Positions 48,565 to 59,100 of a DNA stretch of 64,000 nt are shown in pieces. The position numbers were made by a program, and so were the translations under genes. The notes beneath the pieces were generated by a model. It did no database searches, was not told the DNA's origin, and saw only the letters and a program-made list of their open reading frames with translations. The stretch lies in NCBI RefSeq assembly GCF_022012445.1, contig NZ_JAKLTS010000002.1, positions 124,001 to 188,000 of the forward strand, read 5' to 3'. The DNA comes from Massilia sp. TS11. GTDB taxonomy: Bacteria > Pseudomonadota > Gammaproteobacteria > Burkholderiales > Burkholderiaceae_D. How positions within the stretch are numbered: position 1 is the stretch's first letter; each line of letters opens with the position of its first letter.

Positions 48565-50361
48565 GTGATCCCGCAGACTTTCATTACGGATTTGTTAAGC
48601 CGCGTCGACATCGTCGATGTGGTTGGCCGCTACGTCCAACTCAAGAAGGGCGGGGCCAATTACATGGGGCTGTGCCCCTTCCACAACGAGAAGTCGCCGA
48701 GCTTTACCGTCAGCCCCAGCAAGCAGTTCTACCACTGCTTTGGTTGTGGCGCCCATGGCACGGCCATTGGTTTCATGATCGAGTATTCGGGCCTTGGCTT
48801 TGTCGAGGCCGTCAAGGAGCTCGCCCAGAACGTCGGCATGATCGTGCCCGACGCCGACGACAAGATTCCGCCGGCCCAGCGCGCCGCGCAGCAGGCCCAG
48901 GCCATGGCCCTGACCGAGGCGCTGCAGCGCGCCTGCGATTACTACCGCGCCCAGCTGAAAACCGCGCCGAACGCCATTGCCTACCTCAAGGGGCGCGGCC
49001 TGACGGGCGAAATCGCGGCCCGCTTCGGCCTCGGCTATGCGCCCGGGCATTGGGACAATCTGCGCGCCGTGTTCCCCCAGTACGAGGCCAGCGCGCTGGT
49101 CGAGTCCGGCCTGGTGATCGACAAGGTCGACGAGGACGGCCACAAGCAGAAGCGCTATGACCGCTTTCGCGACCGCGTGATGTTCCCGATCCGCAACGCC
49201 AAGGGCCAGGTGATCGGCTTTGGCGGGCGCGTGATGGACGGCGGCGAGCCCAAGTATCTGAACTCGCCCGAGACGCCTTTGTTCCAGAAAGGCCATGAGC
49301 TGTATGGCCTGTTTGAAGCGCGCAACGCCATCCGCGACGCTGGCTATGTGCTGGTGACCGAGGGCTATATGGACGTGGTGGCGCTGGCCCAGCTGGGCTT
49401 TCCGCAGGCCGTGGCCACGCTCGGCACCGCCTGCACCCCAACCCATGTGCAAAAGCTGCTGCGCCTGACCGACAGCGTGATTTTCAGCTTCGATGGCGAT
49501 GGCGCCGGGCGCCGCGCCGCGCGCCGTGCGCTCGAGGCCTGCCTGCCGCACGTGTCGGACAACAAGACCATCAAATTTCTGTTCCTGCCGCCCGAGCACG
49601 ACCCGGACAGCTTCGTGCGCGAACGCGGGCCCGAGGCCTTCGAGCAGGAGATCCACGAGGCCATGCCGCTGTCGCAGTTCCTGCTGCGTTCGGTCACGGC
49701 CGAGCACGATCTGGATACGCCCGAGGGCCGCGCGCGCGCCCAGTTCGACGCCAAGCCCCTGCTGCAGGCCATGCCGCCCTCGGCCCTGCGCCTGCAGATC
49801 GTGCGCGGCCTGGCCAATCTGACCGAGTCGACACCGGCCGAGGTCGAAGGCCTGTTCGAGCTCAGCAAGCCGGTCGCAGCCACGCGCATGGCGCCGCCGC
49901 GCAAGGGCCGGCCCCAGCCCGTGGGCCTGGAGCTGCAGTTCATCCGCCACCTGATTGCGCAGCCGCAGTTCTGCCGTACGCTGGACGAGGCCGCCCTGAA
50001 AGCCTTCGATGCCTTTGGTCAGGAAGCGGCCGAACGCCTGCGCCAGCTGGTGGCCGCCGGCGTGGCAATGGGCGAAGCCGGGAACTTTGCGGCATTCTCC
50101 CAGCATCTAAAGAACACGACCAACGAGTACGATAGCCTCATCGCCGAGCTGGCGGCCGAACCCGAGCAGGAGCCCGAGGTCGTCCAGCAATGGTTGTCGG
50201 GCGCCGTGCGACAGGTCAAAATGGACTTACTGAAAGCGGAACTCAATCAGTTGTTTTCCTCGGGATTGACCACAGATCAGATTGGCGTGCGCTACCGCGA
50301 AATCACGGCCCAGCAGGATCAATTGCTGCGCGAAGCGGAGGCGGAAAAAGCGCCGGGTTAA
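48565..50361 (+). CDS. dnaG: DNA primase DnaG
   Basis: This 598-residue enzyme makes RNA primers for replication. The N-terminal zinc domain (LCPFHNEKSPSF and QFYHCFGCGAHG), the TOPRIM catalytic core (VTEGYMDVVAL and FSFDGDGAGRRAA), and a C-terminal helical domain that contacts DnaB are visible. The start is a GTG at 48565, giving MIPQTFITDLLSRVDIV. Confidence 0.96.
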   Translation: MIPQTFITDLLSRVDIVDVVGRYVQLKKGGANYMGLCPFHNEKSPSFTVSPSKQFYHCFGCGAHGTAIGFMIEYSGLGFVEAVKELAQNVGMIVPDADDKIPPAQRAAQQAQAMALTEALQRACDYYRAQLKTAPNAIAYLKGRGLTGEIAARFGLGYAPGHWDNLRAVFPQYEASALVESGLVIDKVDEDGHKQKRYDRFRDRVMFPIRNAKGQVIGFGGRVMDGGEPKYLNSPETPLFQKGHELYGLFEARNAIRDAGYVLVTEGYMDVVALAQLGFPQAVATLGTACTPTHVQKLLRLTDSVIFSFDGDGAGRRAARRALEACLPHVSDNKTIKFLFLPPEHDPDSFVRERGPEAFEQEIHEAMPLSQFLLRSVTAEHDLDTPEGRARAQFDAKPLLQAMPPSALRLQIVRGLANLTESTPAEVEGLFELSKPVAATRMAPPRKGRPQPVGLELQFIRHLIAQPQFCRTLDEAALKAFDAFGQEAAERLRQLVAAGVAMGEAGNFAAFSQHLKNTTNEYDSLIAELAAEPEQEPEVVQQWLSGAVRQVKMDLLKAELNQLFSSGLTTDQIGVRYREITAQQDQLLREAEAEKAPG

Positions 50362-50386
50362 GGGTCTTGTCATAGAGGAAGCTCAA

Positions 50387-50414
50387 CTGGAAAATGGGTG
50401 CCGCGTGCTATAAT
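50387..50414 (+). promoter_or_regulatory. Sigma-70 promoter upstream of rpoD
   Basis: A perfect TATAAT (50409-50414) with an extended TGC is preceded 16 bp upstream by a poor -35 (CTGGAA). It lies about 106 bp before the rpoD start, so the leader is long. A hairpin CCGGC/GCCGG near 50467-50483 lies within the leader. Confidence 0.7.
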
Positions 50415-50519
50415 ATTTCGCTAAGTGTTGTTTTCTTTGAATTTGTTTTTGTCCGGAAGAACGGCCGGCTGAAACGCCGGTTGGCCTAACAATCAACCTC
50501 GTCAAGCAATCCCATTGTT

Positions 50520-52772
<2,253 letters not shown>

Positions 52773-52781
52773 GCTCTTGAC

Positions 52782-52807
52782 GAGGATAGGGCACAAGCCC
52801 TATCCTC
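52782..52807 (+). terminator. Hairpin after rpoD, likely terminator
   Basis: GAGGATAGGGC (52782-52792) pairs perfectly with GCCCTATCCTC (52797-52807) around ACAA. No T-tract follows, so its efficiency is uncertain. Confidence 0.6.
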
Positions 52808-52838
52808 GCCCCTCCACCCAGCAATCATCCCCCCCAGT

Positions 52839-52917
<79 letters not shown>

Positions 52918-52926
52918 ACCTTCTCC

Positions 52927-53991
52927 TTATTTTTCAGGGACTTGAGACGGAACACCGGCACTTGGGGCTGGTCCGTTACTGTCGGGTTGTGACGTATTTG
53001 TGCCATAGAGGATCCGGCCGACAATTTCCGCGTGCGACGCCATGTGGGCCGGGGACAGGTGGGCGTAGCGCCGCACCATCTCGCTCGACTTCCAACCGCC
53101 CATTTCCTGCAGCGTGTACAGCGGTGTCCCGTTCTGGACGAGCCAGCTCGCCCAGGTGTGCCGCAGGTCGTGCCAGCGGAAGTCCTGAATGCCCGCGCGC
53201 TTCACCGCATCGCGCCAATATTTCGTGTTCACGTACTTGATTGGCTTGCCCTCGCGCGTAAAAACCCAGTTCGGATGCTTGCCTTCCTGCCGCCGCAAGA
53301 GCTCGACCGCAAACTCGCTCAACGACACATGAATGTCTTCTCCGGCTTTCGCTTGCGACTCGGGAATCCACAAAGTCCGTCGCTCCAAGTCCACTTGTTC
53401 CCATGAGAGCAGGCGGACATTGGACTGACGCAACCCAGTCGCAAGCGAGAACAACACCATGTCCCGCTGGTAGGGCAGTCGCTCCGCAAGCAGCGTCTTA
53501 ACCTGGTCTGGCTCGATCCAGCGCACACGCCGTTTTGGCTCGGGGTAAAGCTTAATTTTGGGAACACGGTCGATCCATTCCCACTCGAAGCAGGCCCGCC
53601 GCAGAATTGCCCGAAGCAGCGCCAGCACGCGATTGGCGGTCGAAGGACTGGATTCAGTCCGCTTGATCTCAGCAATCGCGATGATTTGGTCGCGCGTGAT
53701 CGATGCGAGCAGCTGGCCGCGAAGGTGCTCTTGAAGCCAGGCCAGCCGCAGCACGTCGTCTCTGTGCGAGCGTTTGTGCTTGGTTTCCATCAGCCACTTG
53801 TAACCCGCTTCGTCCCACGTGTAGGCCGGCTTCGCCTTCATGACCTGGGTACGCCAGTATTCCGCCTTCAACGTATCGTGGAGCTCTTGCGCCTTCCGGC
53901 GATCTGCTGTCTGAGCAGAACGTCTAATTCGCTTTCCTGCTGGCGTAGTGAAGTCAATCCACCAGGTGCCTTCCCGTTTGTAGAGCGACAT
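52927..53991 (-). CDS. Phage-type tyrosine recombinase (island integrase)
   Basis: This 354-residue integrase starts MSLYKREGTWWIDF, a typical arm-binding N-terminus. A core-binding domain (about 55-145) and a catalytic domain follow with R188 in TGLRQSN, HDLRH (H274, R277), W300 and nucleophile Y309 in RRYAH. Its 3' end lies 10 bp from the tRNA. It overlaps the AlpA-like gene by 124 bp, so the two are translationally linked. It likely drives integration at tRNA-Ile2. Confidence 0.93.
   Translation of the reverse strand: MSLYKREGTWWIDFTTPAGKRIRRSAQTADRRKAQELHDTLKAEYWRTQVMKAKPAYTWDEAGYKWLMETKHKRSHRDDVLRLAWLQEHLRGQLLASITRDQIIAIAEIKRTESSPSTANRVLALLRAILRRACFEWEWIDRVPKIKLYPEPKRRVRWIEPDQVKTLLAERLPYQRDMVLFSLATGLRQSNVRLLSWEQVDLERRTLWIPESQAKAGEDIHVSLSEFAVELLRRQEGKHPNWVFTREGKPIKYVNTKYWRDAVKRAGIQDFRWHDLRHTWASWLVQNGTPLYTLQEMGGWKSSEMVRRYAHLSPAHMASHAEIVGRILYGTNTSQPDSNGPAPSAGVPSQVPEK
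52988..53004 (+). repeat. 17-bp direct repeat TGTGACGTATTTGTGCC, left copy
   Basis: The identical 17-mer occurs again at 61251-61267 in the same orientation. Both copies lie just inside the att repeats (72 and 110 bp). This copy is within the 3' end of int. It could be an integrase arm-type site or a trace of an older integrase end. Confidence 0.6.
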
Positions 53992-54200
53992 TCCGAATTC
54001 TCCGTGTCAAAGCTAAGGCCACAAGGCAATTGCTCATGGACGTATTGCGAACGAATGAATTCGACAAGATCACACTCGATGAATATCCACGCCCGGCCAA
54101 TCTTCGCCCCCGGCAGCGTGCCCAGCTTTGCGCGGAGCCGAACTTGTTCCTTGTGCATGTGAAGGAACAAGGCCGCTTCCTTGAGGTTCATGGTTCGCAT
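53868..54200 (-). CDS. AlpA-like helix-turn-helix protein (excisionase/regulator)
   Basis: This 110-residue protein has an N-terminal winged HTH of the MerR/AlpA/excisionase kind (MNLKEAALFLHMHKEQVRLR, then GAKIGRAWIFIECDLVEFI) and a polar C-terminal tail. Such proteins control excision or integrase expression. The first ATG is 3 nt after the previous stop; a second ATG three codons later is also possible. The C-terminal third overlaps int. Confidence 0.8.
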   Translation of the reverse strand: MRTMNLKEAALFLHMHKEQVRLRAKLGTLPGAKIGRAWIFIECDLVEFIRSQYVHEQLPCGLSFDTENSECRSTNGKAPGGLTSLRQQESELDVLLRQQIAGRRKSSTIR

Positions 54201-54203
54201 GGC

Positions 54204-55070
54204 TCAGCGCCCCAGGTAGACCGCCGTAATTTGTTCGCGCCCGTGGCCCATCTCGGCGGAGAGCTTGAGACGCGCCTCACGGTCAATTGCCTTGAGCTTT
54301 GTGTTGAGATCTTTCGACTTCGGTCCACCAGCTGCCGGAGCCGCCCAGCCAGTCAGTTGCCGATACCGGTCCTGCGCATACTTGTGCCGCAGCCCGTGTA
54401 CACCGTTGATGCCTGCGCGCTGACACTCAAACCGAAATCGCTGCAACTGATCGCGGTACTTGAGTTCCTTTGGTATCAGGCTGCCGCCATTCGCCACTTG
54501 CCTCGCATGGTCCAAGGCCGCGCGCTGAGCATCCGTTGTGATGGGAATCTCCCGGTACTTGCCGCCCTTGGTCCAGGTATCCTTAAGGCGCAAGTACTCT
54601 GCCTGGTCAGCCCATTTCGGGTTGATCTTGATGCTCTCCTCGCGCCGCAGGCCAAACGCCGCCTGTAGGCGCAACGAAGCGGCCGTATGGGTGTCTTTGA
54701 TGCGATCAAGGGTCGATGCGGTTAGCGTCTTTGCTTTCGAGACGTTGGTCACGAATTTGCGGTGCTCAATGCCATAGGCTTGATTGCTTCGCCCGATGAT
54801 GTTGTCTTTGCCGATCTTCTCGGCCCACCATCGCAGCGCGCTCATGCGGTTCTTCAAGGTGCCTGTGCTGATGCCGTCCGCGCGCCATTGGCCGAGGAGG
54901 GCGGCGACATGCTTTGGCTTGAGGCTGGTCGCGTGCATGTCGCGAAAGCCGAGTTTCTCGAGCTGGGCTGCGGCCTGGCTCAAAATGCGCAAACGGTCGG
55001 CCCGGCCGGCGAAGCTGACATCGGGGTTCCGCTTGCACAACTGTTTCAGTTCATAATTCAAATCGCGCAC
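54204..55070 (-). CDS. Second integrase-like recombinase (Phage_integrase_N / Integrase_1 type)
   Basis: This 288-residue protein matches the integrase family with an N-terminal SAM-like domain (LRILSQAAAQLEKLGFRDMH, GTLKNRMSALRWWAEKIG) and a catalytic domain with the Arg in FGLRREESIKI, HGLRHKYAQDRY and a terminal GHGREQITAVYLGR holding the Tyr. I chose a GTG at 55070 because AAGGAG lies 7 nt upstream; an ATG-started frame from 55406 would run through the conserved noncoding element. It opens the three-gene recombination operon. Confidence 0.82.
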   Translation of the reverse strand: MRDLNYELKQLCKRNPDVSFAGRADRLRILSQAAAQLEKLGFRDMHATSLKPKHVAALLGQWRADGISTGTLKNRMSALRWWAEKIGKDNIIGRSNQAYGIEHRKFVTNVSKAKTLTASTLDRIKDTHTAASLRLQAAFGLRREESIKINPKWADQAEYLRLKDTWTKGGKYREIPITTDAQRAALDHARQVANGGSLIPKELKYRDQLQRFRFECQRAGINGVHGLRHKYAQDRYRQLTGWAAPAAGGPKSKDLNTKLKAIDREARLKLSAEMGHGREQITAVYLGR

Positions 55071-55101
55071 GACAAGGCTCCTTGCAAGGGTTAGCAATCG
55101 T

Positions 55102-55308
55102 TCGGTGCAGATGAGTTCGGTAAGTGTTTTTAGCCGCCTGACTTGCCGCAGCAAAGCCAGGGAGTTGAAGGCTACGGGACACCACGCCCGTTCATGCGGT
55201 TTGTTGCACTGCTTGCCCACGCCGCATGCGTGTGTGGCGCCGCTGATGGCTTGAAGACCAATCAGCGGGCGGGCCAATGACCCAGGGCCCATGGAGTGCA
55301 TCGACATG
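55102..55308 (-). ncRNA. 207-nt structured leader-like element, copy B
   Basis: This is the second copy of the element at 1-207. It ends about 32 nt before the GTG start of the integrase gene, in a 5'-leader position. The two hairpin stems seen in copy A are fully conserved here. Location before integrase and AlpA-like genes fits an int-alpA-type cis-regulatory RNA. A covariance-model search would settle the identity. Confidence 0.6.
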
Positions 55309-56137
55309 CACGAGACGGCTCCGTTTGACGGGAGCGAAGCTGCTGGCAAGCAGCATAGACGGTTGCTTGTGTGCCTACAGATGAGGCTGTCACTTGCTAC
55401 CGTCACGTACCGTCTTCCTCCTCCTTGCTAGGCAGGAGGAGCGCGGTAGCGCGTCGTCACTGGCAGCGTTGCCACCAGTAACGACGCGCGGCGCACGCCG
55501 GTGGCCCAAATTACGGGCCGGCATGCTGGCGTCGGAACCCATGCTGCGGTATCCGACGTCCGGTACGTCCGCAGCGTGCGAGCGTGGCGGCCAGGCTGCA
55601 GCCGCGGGTGGTGGCCAGCGCGAGCTAGCATGCAAGCGGCTGAACGGCGTCGCTGGTAATGCTCAGGCGAAGCGACGACCGTACAACGAAGGTCCGCCGA
55701 AGCGGACGTGGCTATACGCGATCAAACTGCGAAGGCGTAAAAGCGGCAAAGGATGCCGCTGAGGTTGCGGACTAAGCCGCAAGCAGCAGAGCTGCTATGG
55801 AAAGGGCGCGTTTCATGCGCAGCGCCTGGAGCGTCACTCCAGGTCGGGCTTGAGCCCGCTCGGCGTTGGGGCGATCCCTGCCTGAATAAGCCCCTATTGT
55901 CGCGTGGCCCCATTCGAAACGACAGCAAGAACCCCCGGTATTTTGGAGGGGATTTGCGCTCACGGTTCGCGGAAAGAGGATATTTGCCGGTTTTTGGCCA
56001 AGGGATTCGGCCGGCCACGATGTAGCGGAATTCAGCGAGTGGATGAAATATGTCAAGTAGTCCATTGACATCTAGTAAATGGCAAATTCGTCATTGGAAA
56101 TACATTCTTGGCAAGGTCTTATCGCCAGGAGTGAGCA
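55309..56137. other. Palindrome-rich, gene-free region between the recombination operon and Rhs
   Basis: About 830 bp with no convincing gene. At least eight inverted repeats are visible. The largest is GCGCGTCGT (55449-55457) with ACGACGCGC (55481-55489), enclosing ACTGG/CCAGT. Others are CTCCTCCT/AGGAGGAG near 55425-55440, GTCCGCC/GCGGAC near 55690-55710, GCGGC/GCCGC near 55743-55759, and TTGCGG/CCGCAA (55765-55782). On the minus strand a short frame MKRALSIAALLLAA resembles a truncated signal peptide. It could be a structured RNA, a transfer or replication origin, or a decayed insertion. The last about 90 bp should hold the Rhs promoter. Confidence 0.55.
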
Positions 56138-59100
56138 ATGTGTGTCATCAAGTTTTTCTCCGGAAAACGTACGTGTTCCTTCTTACTCGCTGCAATCATG
56201 TTGCTCTGGGTCGAACTGGCGCACGCGAATCCCGAAGGGTGGTTCGTCGCCGAACCACCTTTCACTCCACCGACTGTGGCGTCATCTCCAGAGCAGGCAT
56301 GCGCCCACCACGGCCGACCCGCGGAATTCAAATTCATTGGTGCCGAACGCGATAGTGAGGACGGCACCGACTATATCTGCCACTACTACTTGCCCGATTT
56401 CGGCGTGTATTGGGTACTCAGGACGTTTCTCGTTTGCGACCATGATCGCAACCGCGTCCCACGTTCGCCTGGCGTGTGTGTCGACCTAAATATGCATAAG
56501 AACGTCTCGCAGTCCAATCGTCCCCCAGTGCCGCCGCCTTGCGACCCGACGTCGCCGGACTTCGAGGTGGGCAACCCGATCAGGCCAATCAGCGGCGAGA
56601 AGGTCCAGGTCGAGACCGACCTGACGCTGGTCGAAGGCTTTGCGCTCACGCGCCAATACCGCTCGGTGCGCGCAACGCGTACGAACGGGTACTTGGGCTT
56701 GCTTTGGTCCTTTTCATTCGAGCGACGTTTAACGCGGCAGGGTTCGCCCGGCAACTTCAGCGTCACTTTGGCATTCGGCGACGGTTCGACACGCGCGTTC
56801 AAGCAGCAGGGTAACCGCTTTGCGGACCAGGACAGCGGTGCTACGAATCTCGTGCTCGATGCCGCGGACGGCACGGCCTGGCACTACCAGGACCAAAACG
56901 GCACGGTCGAGGTCTACAAGCAGGTCGGAAACGACATCAGGCTGGTCTCCTTGGCCTACGCGAACGGGCGGCGGTTTGACTTGACCTACAAATCGGATGG
57001 CAGGCTGGCGCGTATTGCCGGCCCGTCCGGTAGAAGCCTGGTATTCGACATGAACCCGGATGGCACGGTTGCGGCAGTCCACGGTCCGACCTACAGCGTG
57101 AAGTACGATTACGAACCGTTCAAATTGGCAGGCATCGATACGGTAAAAGTCGGCTCTCAACTGAGCGAGGTCCATTTCTACGACGCTCAAGGCAATCCCG
57201 TTTCGGGCCGCAAGTTCGCCTATGTTGACGAAGACGGCAAGCGTCACCTCATCAGCGATATCATCGACGAGAAGGGGGGCCAGTTCGCCCATTACGAGTA
57301 CGACGCCGACCTGCGAGCGACATTAAGCGAACATGCCGGGGGCGTGGAGCGATTCAGGGTCGATTACTCTGATCCATCCTCGCGAACGATCACCGACCCG
57401 CTTGGCACCGTACGCACCTTCCATTTGAGCGATGGACAGCGCGGCAAGGCCGTGACATCCATCGACCAACCTGCCGGCAGCGGATGCGCGGCGTCCGTCA
57501 GCCAAGCGAGCTACGACAAGTCCGGTATTAGTAGCGTGACCGACTTTACGGGCGCGAAGACATGCTACTTCCGTGATCCTGCAAGGTGGCTTGAAACGCG
57601 ACGGGTCGAAGGCGTACCCGCAGGCACCAGCTGCGCGAGCGTAAGCTCAAGCGTGCCCGCAGGCGCACGCGCCATCAGCACCAAATGGCATCCAGACTGG
57701 TACTTCCCGACTGTCGTCGCGCAGCCGCTCAAGCGCGTGACGGTCATATATAACGGCCAGCCTGACACAGACGGCAAAATACTTAACTGCACGCCTGCTC
57801 CGAGCCTGCCTGGAGGCCTGACGCCGGCATTGGTCTGTAAGCGCATCGAACAGGCGACGTCCGATGCCAACGGTGCGCAGGGCTTGGGCGCACCCGTCGT
57901 GGGCCCAGCCGTGGTCCAGAATTTCACGTACAACGAGCGCGGCCAACTCATGAGCCAGAGCATCCGGCGCGACGAAGCCGGCCATGTGGACACGACGACC
58001 TTCACCTATTACGGGGACAATACAAGCGAGCACGCCATCGGCGATCTGGCGAGCGTCGTCGGCCCGACCGGCCACGCTCGCCATTACCTCAGCTACTACG
58101 CGGGCGGCCTGCCGCACGAAATTGAACGCGAGGACGGTTCGCACGCCATCTATACCTTTGACGAGGTGGACCGGATCAAGAGCATCACGATCCAGGCCGA
58201 TGGTCAAAGCAGGACTACCAGTTATGAGTACCACGAAATCGGAGAGATCAGACATGAACGGCGTCCGGATGGAACGGACATTTACTTCGATTACGACGAT
58301 GCGCACCGCCTGACGAGCATTCGCGACGGCCTCGGCAACCAAGTGCGCTACGTGCCTGACGACGCAGGCAACGTTGTGCGCGAAGAGGTTTATGACAAGG
58401 ACGGTGTTCTGTCGCGCATGACCCGACGCGGGTTCGATGCCTTGAATCGCATGCAGTCGCTTGTGGTGGGCGGCAAGCTCGATCAGACCATCCCAGCTTC
58501 AGTCATGGGTTATGACGCGGAAGGGCGCCTGACCCAATTCTCCAACGAACTTGGGATCGGGACTTCGATCAAGCCTGATTTGCTCGGCCGGCCCGTCCTT
58601 CAAATCGGCCCGACGCGCACGAAGGAAGCCACAAGCCCTGCTGTGGTCCAGAAATTCGATCTGCAGGACCAACTGCGCGGCGTGACTGATCCCCGTCATC
58701 TCAGTACCACATACGACATCGACGGGCTTGGGCACTTGCATACCCTTGCCAGTCCCGACACCGGTCTGACGGGATACACGTTTGATGCGTCGGGCCGAGT
58801 CCAAACGGTGAAGGACGCTCGCGGCGTGGTCGCGACGCTCGGCTGGGACGGCCTCGACCGTATCAACTCGATCACTTACGGTAATGGTCCGAGACTGAGT
58901 TACTCATACGACCAAGGCCGCGGAGGAGCGACCGGAAAGCTGACTTTGATGACGGACGATTCGGGCCACACGAAATTCGACTTCAACGGCTTTGGGGAGC
59001 TCAAGCAGGTCACGCAAACCGTCGTCACAGGCAACCAGTCGCGCAGCTTCTCTGTAGGCTACGCGTACGGTTCGGGCGGCCCTGAAACGGGCAAGCTGAC

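Noticed and set aside
55394-55762. 122-codon frame in the palindrome-rich region
   Set aside because: It has no good ribosome-binding site, no recognisable domain, and its bases are taken up by inverted repeats.
55309-56137. Retron, group II intron or diversity-generating element
   Set aside because: No reverse transcriptase gene is nearby, and no convincing intron domain V or template/variable repeat pair was seen.
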